64,000 nt of DNA. It comes from Pseudomonadota bacterium. GTDB lineage: Bacteria > Pseudomonadota > Alphaproteobacteria > Rhizobiales > Methylopilaceae. The DNA lies in NCBI GenBank assembly GCA_023388965.1, contig JAEWFF010000028.1, positions 124,001 to 188,000 of the forward strand. Reading direction: 5' to 3'. The position numbers and the translations under genes were made by a program. Shown in pieces: positions 42,969 through 50,980 of the stretch; the first letter of the stretch is position 1, and the number at the start of each line of letters is the position of its first letter. Under the pieces are notes generated by a model. That model searched no databases and was not told the DNA's origin. It was given only the letters and a program-made list of their open reading frames with translations.

Positions 42969-43408
42969 CCATGCCATCGCGATCACAGCGCCACAAATGT
43001 CCGGCACAAAGCTCCGCACGGTCGAAACCGTCAGCGCGAGCTCAAAAGGGCGCGGTCCGACCGAAACCGCCGTCGCCTCGCCGCCGCGAATTCCCGGTCG
43101 ACGTCAAACGCAAGGCCGCGCGCCGCGCGAGCGGGCGCTGCGAGCTGTGCACGGCGCCCCTCTCCTACGGCGCTTATCATTACGACCATATCCTGCCCGA
43201 TGCGCTCGGTGGCGAGCCCGTTTTGTCCAACTGCATGGTTCTGTGCTTAACCTGCCATCGCCACAAGACCACGCGTAAAGACACGCCCAAAATCGCCAAA
43301 AGCCGCCGCATCACCGATCGTGCTCTGGGCATCAAGCCCCATCGTACCATTACCCAATGGCGCAAATTCAACGGTCAGATCGTACGGGTACCGCGAACAA
43401 GGACGTGA
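42965..43408 (+). CDS. HNH endonuclease
   Basis: 147-residue HNH nuclease. Core around residues 50-105: CELCTAPLSYGAYHYDHILP, DALGGEPVLSNCMVLCLTCH, with two CxxC pairs for structural zinc and the HNH residues in DHILP, SNCM and CHRHK. Basic N-terminus (Arg/Lys/Pro-rich) suits DNA binding. Last gene of the ERF-YqaJ module. May act as a phage-like or McrA-like nuclease, or as an endonuclease feeding ends to the Red-like pair; no methylase is adjacent. Confidence 0.9.
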   Translation: MTMPSRSQRHKCPAQSSARSKPSARAQKGAVRPKPPSPRRREFPVDVKRKAARRASGRCELCTAPLSYGAYHYDHILPDALGGEPVLSNCMVLCLTCHRHKTTRKDTPKIAKSRRITDRALGIKPHRTITQWRKFNGQIVRVPRTRT

Positions 43409-43494
43409 TCCGGGCGACGTTTATCCCACCGACATAGTCGATCGGCATCTTTCGATGTCCAGGTCCACGGCTGTGTTCGTCGTCAACATGTTTT

Positions 43495-43547
43495 CTGTAT
43501 GTCGCTGTCAATTTGACAAGCGTCGTTTGCTGTACTTCGCTGTCAAT
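43495..43547 (+). repeat. 18-bp direct repeats
   Basis: CTGTATGTCGCTGTCAAT (43495-43512) and CTGTACTTCGCTGTCAAT (43530-43547), two mismatches, 35 bp apart. The first copy also begins the palindrome GTCAATTTGAC (43507-43517). Seen directly. Confidence 0.7.
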
Positions 43548-43889
43548 GCGCACATGCCCGACGCACAACATCGTTTCCACGTGCAGAAATCTAATGACTA
43601 GAAACTTTCCGGGAGCCTTCCTGGAAGGCTCGCAAGAGCCCTACTTACAATGCTCGCTACAACCTCGCTTAGAGCGCTCTCCAGGACCCCTTAAAAATCG
43701 CTCTCTAGAACCTTCGCTGAAACGTTGGCTTGTTTATCAAAGCGGACCTTGAAGTCTATATACGTACAGTGCTAAACTCGTTCTGAACACGGCTAAAAAC
43801 TTCCAAACGCACACGCAACAAGAAACAAACCTCTCAAAGAGATGTCAGCGACCCCGCGCGAAGAAACAGAGTCGGCACAGACTAATTTG

Positions 43890-43979
43890 AACAGGGAAAA
43901 ACAATTCCCTGTTCTGGCATTTTGAGTTCCCTGTTCGCTCAAAAAAATTTCCCTGTTCGCGACGATCAATTCCCTGCAT
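43890..43979 (+). repeat. TTCCCTGTTC element array with 21-22 bp period
   Basis: An inverted copy GAACAGGGAA (43890-43899) pairs perfectly with TTCCCTGTTC (43906-43915), giving a 10-bp hairpin. Further direct copies begin at 43927 and 43949, and a degenerate one (TTCCCTGCAT) at 43970. Spacings are 21, 22 and 21 bp, that is two helical turns, placing all copies on one face of DNA. Flanks between copies are A/T-rich and not conserved. Confidence 0.8.
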
Positions 43980-44104
43980 TTTTGGCGGACAAAATGCGTC
44001 TTCAGGAACAACGGCAAACATCTCGGGTTGAGGGCGCACCCGATGTGTTGCCACCGAGAGATTGATTTTCTACACAGGCATGGAATCTGATTGATCGCTA
44101 TATA

Positions 44105-44380
44105 ATGGCGGCGATGACCGGACCGGACTCCGATTCCAACAAGCGCGGTGCGCCGCGTTTGCGCACGATCAAGGGCGCCAAGCTTGTGCTGCCGGGCGGC
44201 GGCTCGTCGTTTTCGTGCGTGATGCGCAATCTGTCGGCGACGGGTGCTCTCGTTGAGCTTCCCTCTACGCTCGGCATTCCCTTCAACGTCACCCTTCAGA
44301 CGGACGACGGCTCGGTGAACCGGCCCTGCACGGTCGCCTGGCGCACCGAGACGCGCATGGGCCTGACCTTCATCGGCTGA
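44105..44380 (+). CDS. PilZ-domain protein
   Basis: 91-residue single-domain PilZ protein, a likely cyclic-di-GMP effector. The RxxxR element is in KRGAPRLRTIKGA and the N-x-S-x2-G element is NLSATG; the barrel then continues to TVAWRTETRMGLTFIG. Stand-alone. The gap upstream is the repeat-dense region, so its promoter must lie in the last tens of bases before 44105. Confidence 0.88.
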   Translation: MAAMTGPDSDSNKRGAPRLRTIKGAKLVLPGGGSSFSCVMRNLSATGALVELPSTLGIPFNVTLQTDDGSVNRPCTVAWRTETRMGLTFIG

Positions 44381-44452
44381 CCCTTTCCGGCGGCGCGGGC
44401 GTCGTTTGAAACATCTGTTGCAGGCGTGCGGACGGCGGGTTACAGACCGGCC

Positions 44453-45319
44453 ATGTCCGATCCCTTCGCCCGCCTTGTCGATACGATCCGCTCGCGGTTC
44501 GTCGACCTCAGCCCGCAGCAGAAAGTGGCCGCGGCCTTCGTGCTGAAACGGCCCGAGGATGTGGCGATCGTGTCCATGCGCACTCTGGCGGCCAATGCCG
44601 GCGTGCAGCCCGTCACCTTCGTGCGGCTCGCGCGCACGCTCGGCTATGCGGCATGGGAGGACTTCAAGGAGCCCTTCGTCGAGCGCATGCGTGCGGCGCC
44701 CGCCTTCTATTCCGACCGCGCGAAAGCGCTGTCCGGCGCCGGGCCGGGCGAACTGCATCTCAGCCATATCAAGACGCTGGAAGCCACACAGGCGCTGAAC
44801 GATGCGGCTGCCTTCGCGGCCGCCGCCGAGGCGCTGGAACAGGCGAACAATGTGTTCGTCGCCGGCTTCCGAGCCTGTTTCGGCCCGGCTCATGCTTTCG
44901 CCTATGTCTACCGCCTGTTCCGGCCGGATGTGGTTCTGCTGTCGGGCCTTGGCGGCGGGCTCGAAGCGGAGCTGCGCGCCGTCGAAGACGGCGATGCCCT
45001 CTGCATCATCGGGTTCCGTCCCTATTCGCGCGAGAGCGTCACCGCCGCCGAACACGCCTCCCGGCGCGGCGCCAGCCTGATCGCGATCACCGACAGCCCC
45101 ATCGCGCCGTTCGCGCGCGAGGCCAAGGTCGCGCTCACCTTCTCGACCGAGGGGCCGAGCCTGTTTCCCTCGCTGGTCTCGGCCTGGGCGATCGCCGAAC
45201 AATTGCTCGACACCCTGGTCGCGCGCGGCGGCGAGAGCGCGCTCGAGCGCCTGAAATCTGCCGAAACGCAATTGCAGACGCTCGGCGTGTTCGTGCCGTC
45301 CTACGATCCCGACGACTGA
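44453..45319 (+). CDS. MurR/RpiR-family transcriptional regulator
   Basis: 288-residue regulator with an N-terminal RpiR helix-turn-helix (DLSPQQKVAAAFVLKRPEDV, SMRTLAANAGVQPVTFVRLA, RTLGYAAWEDFKEPF) and a C-terminal SIS sugar-phosphate domain (about residues 125-260, NNVFVAGFRACFGPAHAFAY, ALCIIGFRPYSRESVTAAEH). ATG at 44453 preferred over the in-frame start 27 bp upstream as the conserved part begins here. No sugar gene is adjacent; target unknown. Confidence 0.9.
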   Translation: MSDPFARLVDTIRSRFVDLSPQQKVAAAFVLKRPEDVAIVSMRTLAANAGVQPVTFVRLARTLGYAAWEDFKEPFVERMRAAPAFYSDRAKALSGAGPGELHLSHIKTLEATQALNDAAAFAAAAEALEQANNVFVAGFRACFGPAHAFAYVYRLFRPDVVLLSGLGGGLEAELRAVEDGDALCIIGFRPYSRESVTAAEHASRRGASLIAITDSPIAPFAREAKVALTFSTEGPSLFPSLVSAWAIAEQLLDTLVARGGESALERLKSAETQLQTLGVFVPSYDPDD

Positions 45320-45356
45320 ACATTTTCCGTTTACCCGCCGTGGCTAGTCTGCGGCC

Positions 45357-45503
45357 ATGTTCAGGCTCGCGGTCGCGCTTCTCGTTTTCCTGATGGGAGA
45401 CTGGATTTTCTTCGACGCCGGCGTCGCGCTGCGCCCGCTCGTGGCGATGCTGGAGGCCGGCGCGGAAATCCTCGCCGACCTCATCGTGCGTTTCGCCGGC
45501 TAG
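45357..45503 (+). CDS. 48-residue small membrane protein
   Basis: Small open frame starting ATG at 45357: a hydrophobic helix MFRLAVALLVFLMGDWIFFD, then a second amphipathic part VALRPLVAMLEAGAEILADL. It is 37 bp downstream of the RpiR gene and stops immediately before the convergent VOC gene. Codon usage matches the chromosome (GC-rich third positions). Family not recognised. Confidence 0.6.
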   Translation: MFRLAVALLVFLMGDWIFFDAGVALRPLVAMLEAGAEILADLIVRFAG

Positions 45504-45504
45504 G

Positions 45505-46452
45505 TCAGAGCGGCTTCAGCCCGGCCTCGATCTCCGCGCGGCGCGGCTCGAGGAAGGGTGGCAGAGCGAGCGTCTCGCCCAGCCTGTCGAGCGGCTCGTC
45601 GGCCGTGAAGCCTGGCCCGTCCGTCGCCAGTTCGAACAGGATGCCGTTCGGCTCCCGGAAATAATACGAGCGGAAGTAATAACGCTCGACCTCTCCGGAA
45701 TTCGGCAGCCGTGTCGGCTTGATGCGTTCGGCCCAAGCTGTGAGTGCCTCGGTGTCCGGCACGCGGAACGCGACATGGTGCACCCCGCCCGCGCCATAGC
45801 GCGTCGGCGGCAGATCGGGCTGAACCGCGACATGCAGTTCCGCCGCCGCCCCGCCCGGCCCCATCTCGAACACATGCACCTGATGCGCCGCATTGTCGGG
45901 ATGCGCATACGCTTTTGTCCTGCGCATGTTCATCACATGCGTAAGCACGGATTCGGTGTTCGTGATGTCCGGCACGCTCATGACGATCGGGCCGAGGCCG
46001 CGGATCTGGTGTTCGGCCGGCACCGTGCTCTTGTCCCATGGGCGGTTTTCGCCGGGGTTCTCATCGACGATCAGCGCAAGCCTCTGGTTCTCGCCATCCG
46101 AAAACCACAGCGCCCTGCGCCCTCCCTGATCGACCTCGCGCACGGCGATGCCGGCATCCGCCAGCCGCGCCTTCCAGAAATCGTAACTGCCTTCGGCAAT
46201 GCGAAGCCCGGTGCGGGTGATCGAATGCGTACCGTGATGTTCCGGCGCGGCGGGGAAATCGAAGAAGGTCAGGTCCGAGCCGGGCGATGCGACGCCGTCG
46301 CCGTAGAACAGGTGATAGGAGGTCACATCGTCCTGGTTCACCGTCTTCTTGATGAGGCGCATGCCGAGTGTGCCGGTGTAGAAGCCAAGATTTTCCTTCG
46401 CCTTGGCCGTGACCGCGCTGAGATGATGAATGCCGCCCAGGTGTAGTGTCAT
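45505..46452 (-). CDS. VOC ring-cleaving dioxygenase (MhqO-like)
   Basis: 315-residue duplicated VOC protein. Fe(II) ligands: His in LGGIHHLSAVT, His in GGVHHVAFRVPD, Glu in ILFELATDGPG. Between the halves is the loop HQIRGLGPIVMSVPDITNTE. It is a paralogue of the N-terminal half of the fused enzyme at 6071, but without a hydrolase domain. Presumed to cleave (hydro)quinone-type rings; no partner hydrolase is adjacent. Monocistronic. Confidence 0.92.
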   Translation of the reverse strand: MTLHLGGIHHLSAVTAKAKENLGFYTGTLGMRLIKKTVNQDDVTSYHLFYGDGVASPGSDLTFFDFPAAPEHHGTHSITRTGLRIAEGSYDFWKARLADAGIAVREVDQGGRRALWFSDGENQRLALIVDENPGENRPWDKSTVPAEHQIRGLGPIVMSVPDITNTESVLTHVMNMRRTKAYAHPDNAAHQVHVFEMGPGGAAAELHVAVQPDLPPTRYGAGGVHHVAFRVPDTEALTAWAERIKPTRLPNSGEVERYYFRSYYFREPNGILFELATDGPGFTADEPLDRLGETLALPPFLEPRRAEIEAGLKPL

Positions 46453-46532
46453 TGTCCTCTTCCTTCACCGGCCCCTTGCCGGTTCCGGCCCGATGTGATG
46501 CTCCGGCACAAAGGCGTCCAGAGACACCGGTG

Positions 46533-47081
46533 TTACTGTTCCTGGTCGCGCCCCGCTTCGAACAGGAACCACATCCGCCGCTCCGCCTCGTCGATCCAGT
46601 TCTCGATCAGGCTCGCGGTCGCGACATCGTCGTGCTCGTCGCACAGATCGTGGACTTCACGCAGGCGCGCGACCATGGCCTTGTTGTCCTCGCGCAGCTC
46701 CGCCAGCATGGTGGAGGGCGTCACGAAATCCGCATCGTTGTCGAGCACGCGCTGAAGACGCGCGATATGGCCGACGGAGCGGATCGTCGTGCCGCCGAGC
46801 TTGCGCACGCGCTCGGCCATATCGTCGGTCGCCGCCAGAATCTGCGCTGCCTGCTCGTCGAACATCAGATGATAATCGCGGAAATGCGGGCCGCTCACAT
46901 GCCAGTGGAAGTTCTTGGTCTTGAGAAAGAGCGCGAACGTATCGGCCAGCAGCGCGTTCATCGCGCCGGTGATATCCTTCATCGCATTGTCGCCGAGAGT
47001 GTTGGGCGTCGCGAGATCGGCGGCGCGGCGCGCCTTCACGTCGGATGATGACGATTTCCCGGATTTCTTGGATTTGGCCAT
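46533..47081 (-). CDS. dps: Dps-family ferritin-like DNA-protection protein
   Basis: 182-residue Dps protein. Ferroxidase ligands are in KNFHWHVSGPHFRDYHLMFD and EQAAQI. The Lys-rich N-terminus (MAKSKKSGKSSSSDVKARRA) is the DNA-binding tail. ATG at 47081 has GCAGGAGAACG just upstream; the frame extends 54 bp further but that part lacks family character. Protects DNA and stores iron under oxidative or starvation stress. Confidence 0.93.
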   Translation of the reverse strand: MAKSKKSGKSSSSDVKARRAADLATPNTLGDNAMKDITGAMNALLADTFALFLKTKNFHWHVSGPHFRDYHLMFDEQAAQILAATDDMAERVRKLGGTTIRSVGHIARLQRVLDNDADFVTPSTMLAELREDNKAMVARLREVHDLCDEHDDVATASLIENWIDEAERRMWFLFEAGRDQEQ

Positions 47082-47149
47082 GATCGTTCTCCTGCGCCCC
47101 GAAACATTACGTCGCGCGGCAAGGCCGGTAATCAAGCCCGATTGCTGAT

Positions 47150-47596
47150 TTATTGGAGAATGGTGTTCGACGTGCCGGGAGGCGTCTGGTCGATGACGAT
47201 CAGTTCCACGGTTTCCTTGCCGAGCGTTTCGCCCGAATGCCAGGTATCGAGCATTTCGACCACGACATCGCCCGGCCCGTATTCGAAGCTCTTGAAGCCG
47301 TCGCCGGTCGACACTTTCAGTCGGCCCGCGACCACATAGGCATAACGCGGATAGGGATGCTTATGGACCGGCAGTTTTACGCCCGCCGGGATCTCGTATT
47401 TCAGCACGGTAAGCTCCGCCGTGCCCTGCGGCAGGACGAGAGGCTGGCCGGTTGCCGTCTGCGTTGCCGAAAACAGCTTGGTGACGGCGGCCTTCGCCTC
47501 GGCCGGCGGCGGAATGCTGGGAACTCCGGCCATGTCGGCCCGGGCACCGGCGAAAGCGAGAACGGAGGCGAACCCGGCGAGAAGAAGCGCGCGCAT
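47150..47596 (-). CDS. Exported cupin-domain protein
   Basis: 148 residues: signal peptide MRALLLAGFASVLAFAGARA, then a single cupin. Metal-type residues are in KLPVHKHPYPRYAYVVAGRL and the second motif YGPGDVVVEMLDTWHSGETL. It follows the cytochrome c gene (stop at 47627) in the same direction and may be co-transcribed. Function unknown; possibly periplasmic. Confidence 0.85.
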   Translation of the reverse strand: MRALLLAGFASVLAFAGARADMAGVPSIPPPAEAKAAVTKLFSATQTATGQPLVLPQGTAELTVLKYEIPAGVKLPVHKHPYPRYAYVVAGRLKVSTGDGFKSFEYGPGDVVVEMLDTWHSGETLGKETVELIVIDQTPPGTSNTILQ

Positions 47597-47626
47597 GCGT
47601 GCCAGCTTATCCGGATTCGCCCGCGC

Positions 47627-48529
47627 TCAGTTATCGACCGGCGGCAGAGTTCCCAGATAAATGGCCATGGCCCGGCGGTCTTCCTCCGGCAGTTCGGATG
47701 TATTGGCGATCACATCCTTCATCTTGCCGCCGACCACATCGCCCTCGGGCGTCGAGCCGTCCTCGAAGAAGAAGACGAGATCGTCCTCGGCCCAATCGCC
47801 GATGCCGCCTTTGCCGGGCGTGATGTTCGGCGCCTCGGCGCCCCCGGCGAGATAGCCGCCGCCATTACGGCGCTCGGCCACGATGGCCCCGGCGATGTCG
47901 CGCGGGCTATGGCACTCGGCGCAATGGCCGAGCGCTTCGGCAAGATAGCGGCCGCGGTTCCACTCGGCGCTTTCCGTCGGTACGGGCGCAAGCGGCACGG
48001 ACTGGAAATTGAGCGCCTTCCACAAACCCATGCCGCGCCGAACCGGCCACAGTTGGAGCGGAAAAGCATGTGCGGACGGAACGTTATCGCTGGGCTCTAA
48101 TGTCTTGATGAAAGCGAAGAGATCGCGCACATCCTCGGGCTTCATGTGCTGGTAGGTCGTGTACGGAAAGGCCGGGAAGTAATGTTCGCCCGACGGCGAA
48201 GTGCCTTTCAGGACGGCGGTCGCGAACTGTTCCTGCGTCCATGCACCGATCCCGTGTTCCGAATCGGGCGAGATGTTCGGCCCGATGAACGTGCCCGCCG
48301 GGCTCTCGATCTTCACCCCGCCGCCGAGCAGCAGCCGGTCGCCCTGTCCCGGTATTGCATGGCAGGAGGCGCATCCTCCGGCGAGAAAGACGATGCGGCC
48401 ATTGGCGGGATCGGCCTCGCCGCCTGCGACCTGGTCCGGTGCCGCGCGCTCGGGCGTTGTCAGCATGAAGAACGCCACGGCACCCGAAAGAACAAGCGCC
48501 GCACCGGCAACAATCCAGATCCGCATCAC
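47627..48529 (-). CDS. Dihaem cytochrome c, membrane-anchored
   Basis: 300 residues with an N-terminal span (IWIVAGAALVLSGAVAFFML) and two c-type haem sites, CASCH (about residue 54) and CAECH (about residue 199). Axial methionine candidates lie in QHMKPEDV and GGKMKDV. It resembles the cytochrome subunits of membrane-bound dehydrogenases, but no dehydrogenase gene is beside it. A second ATG three bases in is equally likely as start. Confidence 0.88.
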   Translation of the reverse strand: MMRIWIVAGAALVLSGAVAFFMLTTPERAAPDQVAGGEADPANGRIVFLAGGCASCHAIPGQGDRLLLGGGVKIESPAGTFIGPNISPDSEHGIGAWTQEQFATAVLKGTSPSGEHYFPAFPYTTYQHMKPEDVRDLFAFIKTLEPSDNVPSAHAFPLQLWPVRRGMGLWKALNFQSVPLAPVPTESAEWNRGRYLAEALGHCAECHSPRDIAGAIVAERRNGGGYLAGGAEAPNITPGKGGIGDWAEDDLVFFFEDGSTPEGDVVGGKMKDVIANTSELPEEDRRAMAIYLGTLPPVDN

Positions 48530-48532
48530 CCC

Positions 48533-48916
48533 TCACTCGCCCCGCGGATCGCCGCCCGCAAAACAAATTTCCAATCGTGCCGCCGCTTCGGCAAGCCGGC
48601 GGTCTCGCGTCCAGAGCGCGCAATTACCCGTCAGGCGCACCGATGCCAGCAGGTGCACATCGACATAGCCGATGCCGGTGCCCGGCAAGCCGTTACGTTC
48701 AATGAAAGTGAGGATTTCCTGCTCGTCGGCCATCTTTGTCTGAGGCAGATCGCTCAGCAATTCGAGAACGTCTGCGCGATTGCGTAGATTACCGAGTTCA
48801 AGTTCGCCAATCACGAAAGGGTGGACGAGAACCCGTCGCGCAAGAAGCAGATCGGTTAGAACAGCATCGCCAACCCGCAGATGATCGATCCAGACCGAGC
48901 TGTCGACCAGGATCAT
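48533..48916 (-). CDS. vapC: VapC-type PIN-domain toxin RNase
   Basis: 127-residue PIN nuclease. Acidic catalytic residues: Asp in LVDSSVWIDH, Glu in HPFVIGELELG, Asp in IGYVDVHLLAS and Asp in ALWTRDRRLAE. Starts 7 bp after the antitoxin gene. Cleaves RNA, typically tRNA, when released from VapB. Confidence 0.92.
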   Translation of the reverse strand: MILVDSSVWIDHLRVGDAVLTDLLLARRVLVHPFVIGELELGNLRNRADVLELLSDLPQTKMADEQEILTFIERNGLPGTGIGYVDVHLLASVRLTGNCALWTRDRRLAEAAARLEICFAGGDPRGE

Positions 48917-48923
48917 GCGCGTA

Positions 48924-49121
48924 TCAGCTCGCGTCCAGACGGCGACGCCGGATCGGTTCGAGGTTCGGCTCGGTCCCCCCGAGTTGCGCCAGCCGCCGCG
49001 CGCTCTCGCGCTCGATGAGGGCCTTCAGCGCCTCACGAACAACAGCAGACTTTTCCTTCAGCCCCGTTTGCGCCTGGGCCTTGGTCAGAAGTTCGTCATC
49101 GAGAGCCAATGTAGTTCGCAT
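48924..49121 (-). CDS. vapB: VapB-type antitoxin
   Basis: 65-residue antitoxin of the VapB (DUF2191) family: MRTTLALDDELLTKAQAQTG, EKSAVVREALKALIERESAR ribbon-helix-helix DNA-binding part, and a short acidic/basic tail that would block the toxin. It precedes vapC, the standard order. Confidence 0.92.
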   Translation of the reverse strand: MRTTLALDDELLTKAQAQTGLKEKSAVVREALKALIERESARRLAQLGGTEPNLEPIRRRRLDAS

Positions 49122-49182
49122 AGCACGAAATTTAGCATCATTCGATGCCTATTCAAGTGCCTTAAATCGCCTTGCTTCCGCC

Positions 49183-49199
49183 TATATCGGTCCGATATA
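49183..49199. promoter_or_regulatory. Candidate PadR operator
   Basis: Perfect odd palindrome TATATCGGTCCGATATA, 8-bp arms about a central T, 29 bp upstream of the PadR start codon. AT-rich outer parts and location suggest autoregulation of the PadR-RND operon; it could also lie in the vapBC promoter. Confidence 0.6.
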
Positions 49200-49227
49200 T
49201 AGCGGCTCGGAACAGAGGCCCCGGCCC

Positions 49228-49815
49228 ATGAACATCCGCACCATCTGCCTTGCCATGCTCGCCCACGGCGAAGCGTCTGGCTACGACCTCAAAAAGGGCT
49301 GGGAGAACGGCCCGTTCTCCTATCTCGGCGGCGCAAGTTTCGGCTCCATCTATCCGGCCCTCGCCAAGATGGAAGAAGGCGGCCTGATCCGCAGCCGCGA
49401 GGAGAGCCAGCCCGGCAAACCTCCGCGCCGGGTCTATGCCCTCACCGAGCGCGGGCGCGCCGCCTTCCTGTCGGAAATGAGCGAGACGCCCGAGAAGGAC
49501 ATCTTCCGCTCCCATTTCGGCATTATCGCGCTGTGCGCGCCGTTCCTGCCGCGCGAGACCATCGCGCGGGCAATCGACGAGCGCCTCGATCAGCAGCGGC
49601 GCGAGATCGAGGCGCTGGAGCCGCTGATCGAGCGGGAGAAAGACACGTCCGTCGGCTGGCTCATCGAATGGGGCGTGGCCCAGTTCAGGAACGAGGTCGA
49701 CTTCATTGCGGCCAACCGCGCGCGGCTCGAAAGCCTCGCGGACACCGCAACGCCCGGCGCCGTCATGCCGGTCTGCAAGGCCGAAACCGAAACCACGCTG
49801 AAAAAGGCGAAGTAA
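49228..49815 (+). CDS. PadR-family transcriptional regulator
   Basis: 195 residues: winged helix MNIRTICLAMLAHGEASGYD, GPFSYLGGASFGSIYPALAK, MEEGGLIRSREESQ and PRRVYALTERGRAAFLSEM, then a C-terminal helical domain (about residues 90-180, RAIDERLDQQRREIEALEPL) of the Vir_act_alpha_C type. ATG at 49228 chosen as the point where the conserved helix begins. It lies 4 bp before the RND adaptor, so it heads the efflux operon and probably represses it. Confidence 0.92.
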   Translation: MNIRTICLAMLAHGEASGYDLKKGWENGPFSYLGGASFGSIYPALAKMEEGGLIRSREESQPGKPPRRVYALTERGRAAFLSEMSETPEKDIFRSHFGIIALCAPFLPRETIARAIDERLDQQRREIEALEPLIEREKDTSVGWLIEWGVAQFRNEVDFIAANRARLESLADTATPGAVMPVCKAETETTLKKAK

Positions 49816-49819
49816 ATAC

Positions 49820-50980
49820 ATGCGCCGCTGGATCATCATCGCCGCCGCATCCGCCGCCGCCCTCCTCGCCGGAGGCTGGCTGCTCTGGGGCGGAACGCAG
49901 GACGAAGCCGGCGCCTCGACGGCCACGGCCGAACGGCGGGCGCCGACCGTCACCGTCGTGCGGGCTCTGCGCCGCGAAATCGCCGAGGAGGTGCATGTCT
50001 CCGGCTCGCTGGTGCCGCGCGAGGAAGTGCTCGTCACCCCGGAGATCGACGGCCTCGCCGTGACCGAAATCCTCGTCGAGGAAGGCGACCGCGTGGAAAA
50101 GGGTCAGGTGCTCGCGCGCCTGTCGCGTTCCGCCGTCGAGGCCGAGGCCGCGCAGGCCGAAGCCGCCGTCGCGCAGGCCGACGCGCAGATCGCCGAAGCC
50201 GACGCCAGTGTCGCTGAAAACCGCCTTGCGATGGAACGTGCCGAATCTCTCATCGGATCGAAGACCATATCGAGATCGACCTATGAGCAGCGCCAGTCCG
50301 CCTTTCAGGTCGCCGAGGCGCGCGCCAACGCCGCTCGGCAGAATCTGAAAGTAGCCGAGGCGCAAAGCGCCCAGAGCGCGATCCGCCTCGCACGCACCGA
50401 GATCAAGGCGCCCGCCGGCGGCATTATCAGCCGCCGCACGCTGAAGATCGGCGCCATCGCCAGCATGGCCGGCGATCCCGCCTTCCGCATCATCGAGGGC
50501 GGCGCGGTCGAACTCGCCGCCGATGTCGTCGATGCCACGCTCGCGCGCTTCGAAACGGGACAGAGCGTGCGCGTCACGACGGCGGGCTCATCGCAGCCGC
50601 TGCAAGGCACGATCCGCCTCATCTCACCAGAGGTCGATCCGGTGACGCGGCTTGGCGATGTGCGTGTCGCCCTGCCCCTCGATGCCGATGTCACCATCGG
50701 CTCGTTCGCCTCGGGCATTGTCGAAGTCGGCCGCCGTACCGCGATCACGGTGCCGATTTCCGCGATCACCGTCACCGACGGTAACACCACGGTGCAAGCG
50801 GTCCGGGACAACAAGATCGAAACGCGCGCCGTCGAAGTCGGTCTGCGTTCGCCGATCCGTGCGGAGATCAGATCGGGCCTCGAACAGGACGAACTCGTCG
50901 TCGCACGCGCCGGATCGTTCCTGCGCGACGGCGATGTCGTGACGCCGGTCGAGGAAACCAATGCGGAGGCCGCACGGTGA
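49820..50980 (+). CDS. RND efflux adaptor (membrane fusion protein)
   Basis: 386 residues, N-terminal anchor (RWIIIAAASAAALLAGGWLL), lipoyl half GLAVTEILVEEGDRVEKGQV, long Ala/Glu-rich hairpin (about residues 105-195, VAQADAQIAEADASVAENRL), returning half TEIKAPAGGIISRRTLKIGA, then barrel. Overlaps the RND permease start by four bases (ATGA). Co-transcribed with PadR. Probably responds to a toxic aromatic compound sensed by PadR; inference. Confidence 0.93.
   Translation: MRRWIIIAAASAAALLAGGWLLWGGTQDEAGASTATAERRAPTVTVVRALRREIAEEVHVSGSLVPREEVLVTPEIDGLAVTEILVEEGDRVEKGQVLARLSRSAVEAEAAQAEAAVAQADAQIAEADASVAENRLAMERAESLIGSKTISRSTYEQRQSAFQVAEARANAARQNLKVAEAQSAQSAIRLARTEIKAPAGGIISRRTLKIGAIASMAGDPAFRIIEGGAVELAADVVDATLARFETGQSVRVTTAGSSQPLQGTIRLISPEVDPVTRLGDVRVALPLDADVTIGSFASGIVEVGRRTAITVPISAITVTDGNTTVQAVRDNKIETRAVEVGLRSPIRAEIRSGLEQDELVVARAGSFLRDGDVVTPVEETNAEAAR

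Larger units (their letters stand above)
43409..44104. other. ~700-bp repeat-dense gene-free region after the recombination module
   Basis: AT-richer than its surroundings, with no convincing coding frame. It holds, in order, an 18-bp direct repeat pair (43495/43530), an imperfect approximately 46-bp tandem similarity (43644/43690) and a TTCCCTGTTC array with a leading inverted copy (43890-43979). Open frames on either strand through the array look like translations of repeats (QGN/NRE strings) and are not called as genes. Confidence 0.65.

Noticed and set aside
43513..43752. 79-codon frame in the repeat-dense gap
   Set aside because: Its sequence reflects the imperfect tandem repeats; no ribosome-binding site or family character.
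43890..43979. CRISPR array
   Set aside because: Repeats are only 10 bp with 11-12 bp spacers and one inverted copy; no cas genes.
43793..45271. 492-codon minus-strand frame covering the repeat array, PilZ and RpiR genes
   Set aside because: It overlaps two recognisable plus-strand genes, and its C-terminal part is a translation of the TTCCCTGTTC repeats.
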